Part shown: piece after piece, positions 34,527-42,549 of the stretch
Layout: the number at the start of each line of letters is the position of its first letter
How positions within the stretch are numbered: position 1 is the stretch's first letter
From: Neobacillus muris
GTDB taxonomy: Bacteria; Bacillota; Bacilli; Bacillales; Cytobacillaceae
Direction: 5' to 3'
Length of the DNA: 64,000 nucleotides
Assembly (NCBI RefSeq): GCF_943193175.1
Contig: NZ_CALPDF010000023.1
Location: 1 to 64,000, forward strand
Made by a program: the position numbers and the translations under genes
The notes under the pieces: generated by a model
The model's input: the letters and a program-made list of their open reading frames with translations, nothing else
The model's database searches: none
What the model was told of the DNA's origin: nothing

Positions 34527-35390
34527 TTAATTGATAGGATTTTGTCTTTCTGGATCTAACGGATAAAAGGTCCGGATACTTTTGCCATCAGGACTTCTAT
34601 AGAGTTCAAGTCTAAACGGGATCTGATTGATGATCAGATTCTCTGGAACATCTTTATGCTGAAAGGCCCGGACAGTTCCTAATGCCAAAAGTCCTTCTGC
34701 ACTGATTCCGACCAAAAAGGCACAGTGATTTTTGCTGATTTTAAAAAAATGATTCTTTTGATAATCGAAAGCGTACAACCGATAACCGAGTGTCACCACA
34801 TACGGCGCTCCTTTTTGTTCCCCAAAGTAATCACATTTTAATTCAACATGATCCTGATGATGGCGGTTTAATGGTGCAGCATCCTCGAGCCAATATTTAT
34901 ACCAAAAATGGTGCCCTTCAAGTCTCCGATTTCGTTGTTCCCCAATAAAAACATGCTCAAAGCCGGATAAATCCTTTCCGGTTTCTTCATCATACTGCCG
35001 AAACCATAGGTTATGTAAATGAGTATACCATTGCACTTCAGTGAAGCGTTTTTTTGTTTTTTCCTCAATGAATTTTTTGGCTGTCTCAACTGGGGGAGAA
35101 TCAATAGCCATGTTTAAGAATTCTTTCACTTCCTTGGTTTCGGCACTGGTGTTTTTTTCCCTGCTATAATGATTTAATGTATAGTTATCAAAGAGTTTTT
35201 CAACTAATTTATAACTGTGTTTTTTTCGATCTGGAATAACGACTTCTTTAAAAACATGGTGCTCAGGGCTGCAGGCTCCTAAGTCAACGACAACGTATCC
35301 TTCAGCTGAATCTCCGCTATCCGGGGCTAGGACGGGCTGAAGTCCGCTGCCATTCCTATCTGCCTCCCAAATGGCTTGATAGATATCCAT
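34527..35390 (-). CDS. XendoU (EndoU)-type endoribonuclease homologue, stand-alone
   Basis: 287 aa, no signal peptide. The whole length follows the eukaryotic XendoU layout: N-terminal IYQAIWEADRNG (ELWDxDxNR-like), AKKFIEEKTKKRFTE, LHNLWFRQYDEETGKDLSGFEHVFIGE, LEGHHFWYKYWLED and FFKISKNHCAFLVGISAEG. The expected catalytic residues align as His146 (FEHVF), His161 (GHHFW) and Lys220 (ISKNHC), with the same 10-residue gap from Lys to the GIS/GVS Ser. XendoU enzymes cut RNA at uridylates, Mn-dependent, leaving 2',3'-cyclic phosphate. In bacteria the fold is best known as a toxin tip, but here there is no delivery domain and no small immunity gene beside it. ATG 35390 follows GGAGGTGTTTTG. Confidence 0.8.
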   Translation of the reverse strand: MDIYQAIWEADRNGSGLQPVLAPDSGDSAEGYVVVDLGACSPEHHVFKEVVIPDRKKHSYKLVEKLFDNYTLNHYSREKNTSAETKEVKEFLNMAIDSPPVETAKKFIEEKTKKRFTEVQWYTHLHNLWFRQYDEETGKDLSGFEHVFIGEQRNRRLEGHHFWYKYWLEDAAPLNRHHQDHVELKCDYFGEQKGAPYVVTLGYRLYAFDYQKNHFFKISKNHCAFLVGISAEGLLALGTVRAFQHKDVPENLIINQIPFRLELYRSPDGKSIRTFYPLDPERQNPIN

Positions 35391-35546
35391 CAAAACACCT
35401 CCAAAACAGCGAAAAATGACCAAGTAGGTACAGTCTGGATAATTGAGCTGAATTATATACGTTAAACCAATAATTGGCTATCTATAGAGGCACCGATTTA
35501 TTGGCTTATAAATAATATGGGGTAAAAAAGTTGAGGATGGATACAA

Positions 35547-36167
35547 ATGCCCATTACTTTACCGCTTAAGATTAAAACGTTGACGATTGACGGCGGTCCG
35601 AAAAGAACGGTTTCCTATCCACAGGTTAGCGGCGTTTTGGACCAACAGCTGGAACGCTTCATCAATCGGACGATTGTCCAACAGACCCAAGAGCTGATTA
35701 ATCAACAAACAGGAATGATGCCGACCACTGTCGAGGAGATGCTGGGCACCTATGAAATAAAAAACAACCAGCGCCAGGTACTGAGTTTATCCCTTTCAAA
35801 TTACACGTATCACTCTCATGCAGCCCACGGTATGACATATATTAAATCCATGACTTTCGACTTGCAAAAGGGGAAGCTTTGTAACTTGAAGGATCTGTTT
35901 AAGAGGGATAGTCCGTATGTGCAAAAACTTTCAACGATTATTAGGGAGCAAATCAAACAGCGCAATATTTTTCTGCTGCAAGACTTCACAAGCATAAAGC
36001 CCGATCAAGACTTTTATATTGCTGACAAAGCCCTAGTGGCCTATTTTCAGCTGTACGAAATCACGCCTTACGCATTTGGCTTCCCAATGTTTCCTATCTC
36101 CGTTTATGACCTGCAGGACATAATCGATGAACACGGACCGCTGGGCCGAATGGCTGTGAACGATTAA
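35547..36167 (+). CDS. DUF3298/DUF4163 (RsiV-like) domain protein
   Basis: 206 aa: N-terminal VSYPQVSGVLDQQLERFINRTIV and C-terminal PYAFGFPMFPISVYDLQDIID with the central YTYHSHAAHGMTYIKSMTFDLQKGKLCNLKDLF. This pattern occurs in the extracellular domain of anti-sigma factor RsiV and in peptidoglycan-deacetylase-associated modules. Here no signal peptide or membrane helix precedes it, so it would stay in the cytosol. The GAGGATGGATACAA spacing is modest. Function unknown; it starts ~155 bp from the divergent XendoU gene. Confidence 0.75.
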   Translation: MPITLPLKIKTLTIDGGPKRTVSYPQVSGVLDQQLERFINRTIVQQTQELINQQTGMMPTTVEEMLGTYEIKNNQRQVLSLSLSNYTYHSHAAHGMTYIKSMTFDLQKGKLCNLKDLFKRDSPYVQKLSTIIREQIKQRNIFLLQDFTSIKPDQDFYIADKALVAYFQLYEITPYAFGFPMFPISVYDLQDIIDEHGPLGRMAVND

Positions 36168-36213
36168 AGGACTGAAAAAAGGACTCTGGCCCGTTTTTAT
36201 CTTAAGATTTTAG

Positions 36214-36260
36214 AAAAAAAGCTTGCAGATAAGGCAATGTGCCGAATGCTGCAAGCTTTT
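36214..36260. terminator. Bidirectional terminator
   Basis: AAAAAAAGCTTGCAG and CTGCAAGCTTTT pair around a 20-base loop between convergent genes. Confidence 0.8.
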
Positions 36261-36311
36261 CGCCGTTATGTAGTAGTGAAATATATGTTTAGATGCTTAA
36301 GTGTACATAGA

Positions 36312-37094
36312 TTAGAGCAATCCAAGCCGCTCTAATCCATAATAAACCCCGTCTTCTTCAGCAGAGAGGGTGACCATATTGGCGGCCTGTTTCACTTCAT
36401 CACGGGCAGAACCCATGGCAACGCCCATGCCTGCCATTGATAGCATTTCTATGTCATTTAGGCCATCGCCAAAGGCAACTGTCTCGTCTGGAGCAATGCC
36501 GATTGCTTCCAATAGCTTGGTCAGGCCAACAGCTTTATTAGACCTGGATTGGTTCACATCACAAGTCTTAGCTTCAATCGTTGTCCATCTCCTGAAATCT
36601 AATTCGGGGATTTGAAGATGATAGGATTTTTCTTCATCGGTATCACAGTGAAGGAACAATTGATAAATATCCTGGTCCATCCAGTAACCTTGAGGGGTTA
36701 AGTCCGGCATCCACGTATTGTGCCGATAAGCTTGTACCACAAAAGGATGGCTTAAATCGGTAGCTGTAAAGCTATTGCCGCTTAAAAAAGTCAGCGGGTG
36801 GTTATACTCCTGTGACAGTAGCAGCAACTTTTCTAATAAATTCTTTTCAATAGCATTCCGGTAGATTTCCTTGCCTTCGTGAACGGCATAGGCCCCATTA
36901 AAGAACACCATGGAATCAACCCCAGTCTCCTGAACAATCGACTCCGAAAAATAAGGAGCCCTCCCGGTAGCAATAACCACCTTCATATCTTTATCTCTTA
37001 ACCTCTCAATAGCCTGCTTCGTCGCAGCACTAACCGCCTTCCCATGCGGATAAATCGTCCCGTCAATATCTAAGATGACTGCTTTATAACTCAT
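36312..37094 (-). CDS. Cof-type HAD-IIB phosphatase (second copy)
   Basis: 260 aa. Motif I AVILDIDGTIYPHG at the N-terminus, motif II VIATGRAPYF, motif III/IV SNKAVGLTKLLEAIG and AFGDGLNDIEMLSMAGMGVAMGSA. Differs from the phosphatase at 11190 by the YPHG loop typical of the YwtE/YitU-like branch; substrate unknown (sugar phosphate or flavin/PLP precursor). ATG 37094 follows AGGAGTGTGTTTT. The 17-codon upstream extension is rejected. Its promoter region is separated from the next tandem repeat by ~50 bp. Confidence 0.86.
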   Translation of the reverse strand: MSYKAVILDIDGTIYPHGKAVSAATKQAIERLRDKDMKVVIATGRAPYFSESIVQETGVDSMVFFNGAYAVHEGKEIYRNAIEKNLLEKLLLLSQEYNHPLTFLSGNSFTATDLSHPFVVQAYRHNTWMPDLTPQGYWMDQDIYQLFLHCDTDEEKSYHLQIPELDFRRWTTIEAKTCDVNQSRSNKAVGLTKLLEAIGIAPDETVAFGDGLNDIEMLSMAGMGVAMGSARDEVKQAANMVTLSAEEDGVYYGLERLGLL

Positions 37095-37147
37095 AAAACA
37101 CACTCCTAAAGGCAAAAACTTTTGCTGTATACTAGTATAACACAATT

Positions 37148-37290
37148 GGGGACAGTCCCCCAGGAAAGTAACGCATTAAAGCAGCGGGGGACAGTCCCCT
37201 AGGAAAGTAACGCATTAAAGCAGCGGGGGACAGTCCCCCAGGAAAGTAACGCATTAAAGCAGCAGGGGACAGTCCCCCAGGGAAGTAATG
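37148..37290. repeat. Four-copy 39-bp tandem array of the GC-rich palindromic repeat
   Basis: The core GGGGACAGTCCCC recurs with GACAG at 37151, 37190, 37229 and 37268, exactly 39 bp apart. Each core is followed by AGGAAAGTAACGCATTAAAG and CAGC. The array lies between divergent genes. The open frame it creates (repeated GGLSPAALMRYF peptide on the minus strand) is a by-product. Confidence 0.9.
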
Positions 37291-37424
37291 AATTAAATGG
37301 ATGCAGTTCTGTGGCATTGTTTGGCTTATATAATGTATAATCAGTGAGCCAGAGGAAAATGTATGGCTGTGTAAAGTCGATTTTGGCAGTTTAAAGAAGT
37401 TTAGATGTGAAGGGATATGGTGAA

Positions 37425-37802
37425 ATGAGTAAATTCAAATATCTTCCTTTTGTTATATGTTTATTATTAGTTGTCATCACTGGCTGCGATTACAATAAAT
37501 TTCAAATAGAACTTACTGCTCCAAAATCATTTGCACCTGGACAATCCTCGCTTATTCAGCTTAAGATTCTAGATACTGAGGGAAAGCCAGTAAAAGGGGC
37601 AAAGGTAAGTGCTGAATTAAAAATGGAAAGAATGAGTCATGGGGATCTTTCAATGGAAATGCAAGAAACGAATGATGGTGTATACGTTGGAAACACGGCA
37701 ATAGAAATGGAAGGCAATTATACCGTTAACATTAGCATACAATACAAGGGAGAAAAATGGACGGGAGAAAAAAGGTTTTCCATCGTTTCCAAAACGAAGT
37801 AA
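37425..37802 (+). CDS. Small lipoprotein with FixH/YtkA-like domain
   Basis: 125 aa. Lipoprotein signal FKYLPFVICLLLVVITGC with the Cys at ~21, then a single Ig-like beta domain (QSSLIQLKILDTEGKPVKGAKVSAELKMERMSHG... NDGVYVGNTAIEMEGNYTVNISI) like the YtkA/FixH family. These are surface-exposed and some bind copper or help oxidase assembly; the MERMSHG Met/His run would fit metal contact but proves nothing. AAGGGATATGGTGAA precedes ATG 37425; a GTG at 37407 is less likely. Confidence 0.78.
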   Translation: MSKFKYLPFVICLLLVVITGCDYNKFQIELTAPKSFAPGQSSLIQLKILDTEGKPVKGAKVSAELKMERMSHGDLSMEMQETNDGVYVGNTAIEMEGNYTVNISIQYKGEKWTGEKRFSIVSKTK

Positions 37803-37892
37803 TAGATTAAATTGGCTATACCATTCTGGTGATAAATTTCATTGCATCTGGAAAAGCTATCCTCTATTGTAGGAACGGGGGGTAGATAAGCA

Positions 37893-38213
37893 GTGAAAAC
37901 GTTTGAGCTAAAATCCGGGACCAAAGTGTTGGCAGATGAAACAAAAATCGTCATTGAAAGAACCGGTGGGAAAAGTGCTGTAAAAGGTTTGTTTGCAGGA
38001 AGGCCGATGGGACAGATGGTCATTAAAACGTCTGCCCTGACTGGAATCATATTTTTTGCGGATTACCTGGTCATTTGTGCTTCCGGTCTCCCTGCGCCGA
38101 ATGATTTTAAACTAACGAGTGTGGCGGAAATTAAGCAATACCCAAATTGTATCGTTGGGAAGGAACAAGAATTAGAAGAGTTGTATCAGTATCTCAATGG
38201 ATTTATTCAATAA
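37893..38213 (+). CDS. Small protein with PH-like fold, unknown
   Basis: 106 aa, GTG start with GGGGGGTAGATAAGCA upstream. The sequence (FELKSGTKVLADETKIVIERTGGKSAVKGLFAGRPMGQ... EEFxQYLNGF-like end) has the strand pattern and the ExLYQYLNG helix seen in short-oligomerisation/PH-like bacterial proteins. No membrane helix. I do not recognise a named family with certainty. Followed by a terminator. Confidence 0.65.
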   Translation: MKTFELKSGTKVLADETKIVIERTGGKSAVKGLFAGRPMGQMVIKTSALTGIIFFADYLVICASGLPAPNDFKLTSVAEIKQYPNCIVGKEQELEELYQYLNGFIQ

Positions 38214-38215
38214 CC

Positions 38216-38261
38216 AGAAACGGTTCCTGTTCTCTAGAATGGGGACTGTTTTTTTTTTTGA
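38216..38261 (+). terminator. Rho-independent terminator
   Basis: AACGGTTCC pairs with GGGGACTGTT (two G-U pairs) before eleven T residues. Confidence 0.75.
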
Positions 38262-38500
38262 AAATTAGCAGAAAAGAATTGTTGGCCATATGCAGGGGAG
38301 TACAGATATTAAATGTGGCGCCGGGCAGAACTTTAATACAGGATATCCCAAGCCAATAACTCCATTTAGCATTCACAATAAATAGATAGAAGCCGGGGTA
38401 TTCATTGGGTAACGTTGTCAAGAGAGTAAATTGTTTCAGATCATTGGGTCTGAAAGAGTGAGAGTCAACAGCCTGCACCATCAGCGTTGTAGGGTTCGAA
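38262..38500 (+). pseudogene. Remnant of a class I glutamine amidotransferase (PuuD/peptidase C26)
   Basis: One frame reads LLAICRGVQILNVAPGRTL then IQDIPSQ and stops; the nucleophile Cys is at 38291. Downstream, in another frame, VNSLHHQ (38464-38484) is the matching catalytic-His block of gamma-glutamyl-GABA hydrolases. In intact enzymes these blocks are ~100 residues apart; here they are ~58 codons apart with stops between. So the 5' third, an internal piece and the 3' end have been lost. Confidence 0.68.
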
Positions 38501-38540
38501 CCTGAGTAAATTGATCTTTTATGGGATTGTCCAAAAAGCA

Positions 38541-38613
38541 AAGGGACTAGACACCACACCACAGTATTTTGAAAAAACGTTCTAAATACTGTTCTTGGCG
38601 TGGAGCCAGTCCC
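38541..38613. repeat. Imperfect long inverted repeat after xylR
   Basis: AAGGGACTAGACACCACACC and ACAGTATTT (38543-38569) are mirrored by AAATACTGTTCTTGGCGTGG and AGCCAGTCCC (38583-38613) with scattered mismatches. It sits between the PuuD remnant and the xylR stop and may terminate xylR or be a small mobile palindrome. Confidence 0.6.
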
Positions 38614-38631
38614 ATAAAGTTTAATGTCCAA

Positions 38632-39792
38632 CTATAAAGTTTTTTCTTCCGCTTTCAAAAAGTTTTCCACAACAAATGCGGTTACACCCAATGCTGTCGA
38701 ATATTTTCCAAGCTTTGAAAAAACTAATTCCAATTCGTTCAGTTGGAAGCCGAGCGTATGCTTTTCAATCGTTTCCCGTATAGGCTGTTCGATCCAGTCT
38801 TTAGCTAATGCCAGCCGGTTTCCGATGATGACCTGATGGGGATTGAAGGTATTGATAATGTTGTTGATCCCATACCCAAGGTAATGCCCGATCGTTTCAA
38901 AAAGCTGCTGTGCCGTTTGGTCCTGCATTTCAACGCGTGTGATTAAGGACTCAAGTGTATCGCTTGGATTACCCGCCATCTCCAGTAGAGCATTCTCGGA
39001 AGCATATGCTTCCCAGCAGCCCTTGCTGCCGCAGCTGCAAGGCTTCCCGTTGACTTCAATAATCATATGTCCCATTTCACCCGAGAAGCCATCCTTGCCT
39101 CGATATAGTTCTTTATTTACAATTATGCCGGCCCCAAGACCAATTCCGGCACTGATATAAACCATGTTATCCGTGTTCTGGCATGCCCCAAACTGCTGCT
39201 CGCCAAAAGCGCCCGCATTGGCTTCATTTTCAACCAAGACGGGGATCTGGTATAACTCTTCGAGATCTTTTTTTAACTGAATATTGCTCCAGCCAAAATT
39301 CGGTGCTAATAGAATGGCACCTTCTTTGTCGACAATTCCAGGCACGCCTGCGCCAATGCCTACTATTCCGTACCGGCTGCTGGGCATTTCATCCATAAGA
39401 GATTGAATCATTTTTTGAACTTTATTCTTGATTGCCGGATAGGGGGTCCGGTTTACCACTTCATTTTTTTCAATCAGAATATTGCCCTTTAAATCCGTCA
39501 AGACGCATAAAATATAATTGACCCCGATATCAATCCCGATGGCATAACCGGCAGCTTTATTGAAGTGGAGAATTACGGGGCGGCGGCCGCCGCTTGATTC
39601 TCCTGGCCCTGATTCATAAATCAGTTCTTCTTCTAATAATTCATTCACTAAAGAAGATACAGTCGCTTTGTGCAGCCCGGATATTTGTGCAATGTCCGAT
39701 CTAGAAATAGGCTCTTTTTCAATAATAATTTGCAAGACGAGCGCTTTATTATTTTTTTTCATTAATTGTTGGTTCCATGTCATGTTTTCCAC
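38632..39792 (-). CDS. xylR: ROK-family xylose repressor
   Basis: 386 aa. N-terminal winged HTH (LVLQIIIEKEPISRSDIAQISGLHKATVSSLVNEL, ~19-53), then a ROK sugar-kinase-like domain: GIDIGVNYILCVLTDLKGN, GIGAGVPGIVDKEG, YISAGIGLGAGIIVN and the zinc motif CSCGSKGCWEAYAS. In bacilli XylR represses xylose genes and is released by xylose. It is divergent from xylA, with a textbook xylO between them. The AT-rich leader gives no strong AGGAGG; the TTG/ATG region before MTWNQQLMKKNN could also supply a start three codons later. Confidence 0.9.
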   Translation of the reverse strand: MENMTWNQQLMKKNNKALVLQIIIEKEPISRSDIAQISGLHKATVSSLVNELLEEELIYESGPGESSGGRRPVILHFNKAAGYAIGIDIGVNYILCVLTDLKGNILIEKNEVVNRTPYPAIKNKVQKMIQSLMDEMPSSRYGIVGIGAGVPGIVDKEGAILLAPNFGWSNIQLKKDLEELYQIPVLVENEANAGAFGEQQFGACQNTDNMVYISAGIGLGAGIIVNKELYRGKDGFSGEMGHMIIEVNGKPCSCGSKGCWEAYASENALLEMAGNPSDTLESLITRVEMQDQTAQQLFETIGHYLGYGINNIINTFNPHQVIIGNRLALAKDWIEQPIRETIEKHTLGFQLNELELVFSKLGKYSTALGVTAFVVENFLKAEEKTL

Positions 39793-39896
39793 TTTTATAA
39801 AACTCCTTATTGATCTGACTTATATTTTAACACAAACTTTGTCATAAACTTAATCCATTAGCGATTATCGAGTAAAGGAGAGGCTCAGAAAAAATC

Positions 39897-39938
39897 TTAG
39901 TTTATTTAATAGACAAACTAAGTTCGCGGTGCTATAAT
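39897..39938 (+). promoter_or_regulatory. xylO operator overlapping the xylA promoter
   Basis: Inverted repeat with arms TTAGTTTATTT (39897) and AGACAAACTAA (ending 39921), the same outer arms as Bacillus xylO. The -35 TAGACA (39910-39915) lies within it and the -10 TATAAT is at 39933-39938 with a 17-bp spacer. XylR bound here would block RNA polymerase. Confidence 0.9.
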
Positions 39939-39968
39939 TTAATTAAGCAAAGTAACAGATTGCAAGAA

Positions 39969-39984
39969 TTGTAAGCAGTTACAA
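39969..39984. promoter_or_regulatory. cre-like site in the xylA leader
   Basis: TTGTAAGCAGTTACAA matches the cre consensus except for A instead of G in the central CG. It lies downstream of the -10, where CcpA roadblocks are usual. Confidence 0.55.
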
Positions 39985-40024
39985 AAAGGATTTGTTTCCT
40001 AAAACCGACTAGGAGGAATACTCA

Positions 40025-41356
40025 ATGGCTTACTTTGAAAACGTTGGCAAGATTCAATTTGAAGGCGCTTCATCCAAAAATCCATTAGCTTTTAAGTATT
40101 ATAATCCAGAAGAAAAAGTGAACGGAAAAACAATGGAAGAGCATCTTCGTTTTTCCGTGGCTTACTGGCACACATTTACGGCAGATGGCACTGACCCCTT
40201 TGGCGTTGGAACGGCCATTCGTCCTTGGAACCATCTGAAGGGTTTGGATTTAGCAAAAGCTCGAGTGGAAGCAGCATTCGAACTTTTTGAAAAACTAAAT
40301 GTTCCGTTCTTTGCTTTTCATGATGTAGATATTGCTCCTGAAGGCAGCACGTTAAGTGAAACTAATAAAAATCAAGATATTATTGTGGCTATGATTAAAG
40401 AATACATGAAAACGAGCAAAGTCAAATTGCTTTGGAACACGGCCAACATGTTTACCAATCCTAGATATACCCATGGTGCGGCAACTTCTCCAAATGCCGA
40501 TGTGTTTGCATACTCTGCAGCAAAAGTGAAAAAGGCATTAGAAGTAGCAAAAGAGCTCGGAGCACAGAACTATGTATTCTGGGGCGGCCGTGAAGGCTAT
40601 GAAACTCTTCTTAATACGGATATGAAGCTGGAGCAGGATAATTTGGCGCGCTTCTTCCATATGGCCGTCGATTATGCAAAGGAAATCGGTTTACATGTGC
40701 CGTTCTTAATTGAGCCGAAACCAAAAGAGCCTACCAAGCATCAATATGATTTTGATGTGGCTACTGGTCTGACATTCTTGCAAAAATATGGCTTAACAGA
40801 CTACTTCAAGTTTAATATTGAAGCGAACCATGCTACCCTTGCCGGCCATACATTTGAACATGAACTTCGTGTTGCCCGCATCAATGGCATGCTTGGTTCT
40901 GTCGATGCGAACCAAGGTGATGTTTTACTTGGCTGGGACACCGATGAATTCCCGACTGACTTATATACCAACACACTTGCCATGTATGAAGTTTTGAAAA
41001 ATGACGGTCTGGGCAGCGGCGGATTAAACTTTGATGCCAAAGTCAGAAGAGGTTCATTTGAGCCAGAAGATCTTTTCCATGCCCATATTGCAGGAATGGA
41101 TGCATTTGCGGTGGGGTTAAAAGTCGCCAACAAATTAATTGAAGATAAAGCGCTTGATAGCTTCATAGAAGAGCGCTATAGCAGCTATACAAAAGGAATT
41201 GGCCTGGAGATTGTCGAAGGCCGAACCAACTTCAGGGAGCTGGAGGCTTATGCCCTTCAATTAACCGAAATTAAGAATCAATCAGGCAGAACAGAGCGCT
41301 TGAAGGCTTTAATTAATCAATATTTATTGGAATCACTTTCTAGCGTATCAGTTTAA
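40025..41356 (+). CDS. xylA: Xylose isomerase
   Basis: 443 aa, the length of class II XylA. Converts D-xylose to D-xylulose in the cytosol, with two divalent metals. Visible: the catalytic His in [13 protein letters not shown] (~100), [14 protein letters not shown], the metal-bridging Glu/Lys in [18 protein letters not shown] (~230), [18 protein letters not shown] and [30 protein letters not shown] precedes the ATG. Regulated by XylR/xylO and perhaps CcpA. Unusually, xylB (xylulokinase) does not follow; a terminator comes directly after. Confidence 0.96.
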   Translation: MAYFENVGKIQFEGASSKNPLAFKYYNPEEKVNGKTMEEHLRFSVAYWHTFTADGTDPFGVGTAIRPWNHLKGLDLAKARVEAAFELFEKLNVPFFAFHDVDIAPEGSTLSETNKNQDIIVAMIKEYMKTSKVKLLWNTANMFTNPRYTHGAATSPNADVFAYSAAKVKKALEVAKELGAQNYVFWGGREGYETLLNTDMKLEQDNLARFFHMAVDYAKEIGLHVPFLIEPKPKEPTKHQYDFDVATGLTFLQKYGLTDYFKFNIEANHATLAGHTFEHELRVARINGMLGSVDANQGDVLLGWDTDEFPTDLYTNTLAMYEVLKNDGLGSGGLNFDAKVRRGSFEPEDLFHAHIAGMDAFAVGLKVANKLIEDKALDSFIEERYSSYTKGIGLEIVEGRTNFRELEAYALQLTEIKNQSGRTERLKALINQYLLESLSSVSV

Positions 41357-41366
41357 TAGGAATCAG

Positions 41367-41408
41367 AAAAAAGTGCTGGCAGCCTATAAGTCCAGCACTT
41401 TTTTTAAA
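41367..41408 (+). terminator. Rho-independent terminator after xylA
   Basis: AAAAAGTGCTGG and CCAGCACTTTTTTT around an 11-base loop. Confidence 0.92.
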
Positions 41409-41460
41409 AAGGGTCTGTTAGGATTCATTGTTGTTTTTCGTGTAGGTATGAGAATGGAAT

Positions 41461-41643
41461 AGGGGGAGAATTTCCGTCTATTGTAGATAGAGAGGCCTTA
41501 TGAAGCCGATATAAGCGGAAAAATTCCGCTTAACGGTTCTAAATATGCCAAAATTCATTGATTTGGATACAATAAAGGGAAAAAATACTCTTATTTTTAA
41601 GGAAATACCCATATTTCCCAAAATAGAAGGAATTTCTCCCTTT
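41461..41643. repeat. 183-bp element with imperfect 22-bp terminal inverted repeats
   Basis: Left end AGGGGGAGAATTTCCGTC plus TATT and right end (reverse complement) AAAGGGAGAAATTCCTTC plus TATT match at most positions. Inside are a smaller hairpin AAGCGGAAAAATTCCGCTT (41513-41531) and AT-rich sequence, no ORF. The form is that of a small palindromic or MITE-like unit in the 396-bp gap between xylA and the deacetylase. Confidence 0.6.
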
Positions 41644-41752
41644 ATTTTTCAAACATAGAAGATCAACGTTCAGCGATAAAAGAGTCTTTAAAAAAGGAAG
41701 ATAGTGGAGTAGAGTGTTTGTTTAATGTTCAGAGAAGAGGGAGGGAATCGGT

Positions 41753-42358
41753 TTGATTAACGATGTTTCTACGTCGCACAAGGCCGTGGCGATTACATTT
41801 GATGATGGGCCCAATCCTATGTACACTGCTCAGGTTTTAGAGATTTTTCAGGAGGCACATGGGAAAGCGACCTTTTTTATGATTGGGGAGCAAGTAGAAA
41901 GGTACCCGGAGATGGCCAAAACAGTGGCAGAGCAAGGGCATGAAATCGGCAACCATACCTACACACATCCTAAGTTGTCAGAGTTAAGCCGGGCAAATTG
42001 TCTCGAGGAAATGGAAGGAAATGAAAAATTAATAGGGGGCTTGACTGGACATAAACCAGTAATTTTTCGCCCGCCCTACTTGGAGTATAATCAGGAAACG
42101 GCGTTAATACTTAAGGAAAAGGGATATCCGATGATTGGTGCTCTTAACATGGAGGCCCGTGATTGGGAGCAGCCCGGAGTGGAACACATCATGGAAGTCT
42201 CCAGGGCCTGCGTGAAAAATGGCAGTATTCTCATTTTCCATGATGGATATGGGGATCGTTCCCAAACCATAGAAGCTATTCGCAGACTTGTTGCAGATTT
42301 ATCATCAAATGGATACCAACTTGTAACCGTGAGCGAATTATTAAAGTTAGCAGACTAA
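41753..42358 (+). CDS. Polysaccharide deacetylase (NodB homology domain)
   Basis: 201 aa, no signal peptide. Carbohydrate esterase family 4: MT1 ITFDDGPNPMYT (~15-25, metal Asp), MT2 GHEIGNHTYTHP (metal His pair), MT3 FRPPYLEYN, then MEARDWEQPG and MT5 ILIFHDGYG. Such enzymes remove acetyl groups from peptidoglycan or chitin-like sugars; with no signal peptide the location is uncertain. TTG start supported by GAGGGAGGGAATCGG upstream; no better ATG precedes the catalytic core. Confidence 0.85.
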   Translation: MINDVSTSHKAVAITFDDGPNPMYTAQVLEIFQEAHGKATFFMIGEQVERYPEMAKTVAEQGHEIGNHTYTHPKLSELSRANCLEEMEGNEKLIGGLTGHKPVIFRPPYLEYNQETALILKEKGYPMIGALNMEARDWEQPGVEHIMEVSRACVKNGSILIFHDGYGDRSQTIEAIRRLVADLSSNGYQLVTVSELLKLAD

Positions 42359-42402
42359 GCCTTTTAAAGGGCTGTTGCTTGGTCTCAAAAGGTGATGATT
42401 TC

Positions 42403-42437
42403 AAAGGCTGACTCATATAAAGGGTCTGCCTTTTCTT
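42403..42437 (+). terminator. Rho-independent terminator
   Basis: AAAGGCTGAC and GTCTGCCTTT with one mismatch, then TTCTTT, after the deacetylase. Confidence 0.6.
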
Positions 42438-42549
42438 TAGGGATATGTAAAAATTTCTTTTAAATACAAGATGAAAGAACATACTAGAACATGGGGATGC
42501 ACAATCGAATGACCAGTTGAGAGCCCAAAGATTGGAGGAAAAAAAACGA

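Noticed and set aside
37148-37290. CRISPR array
   Set aside because: The units are directly abutting with near-identical linkers, no unique spacers and no cas genes; the same core is dispersed through the window.
37132-37317. Open frame with a repeated GGLSPAALMRYF peptide
   Set aside because: It is generated by the 39-bp DNA repeat (a multiple of 3) and has no start context.
38491-38503. AGGGTTCGAACCT looks like a tRNA T-arm
   Set aside because: No matching acceptor, D-arm or anticodon stem upstream, and the stretch continues the PuuD remnant after VNSLHHQ.
38203-38631. 142-codon open frame on the minus strand
   Set aside because: No ribosome site or family-like sequence; it lies opposite the PuuD remnant and the inverted repeat, so it is a shadow.
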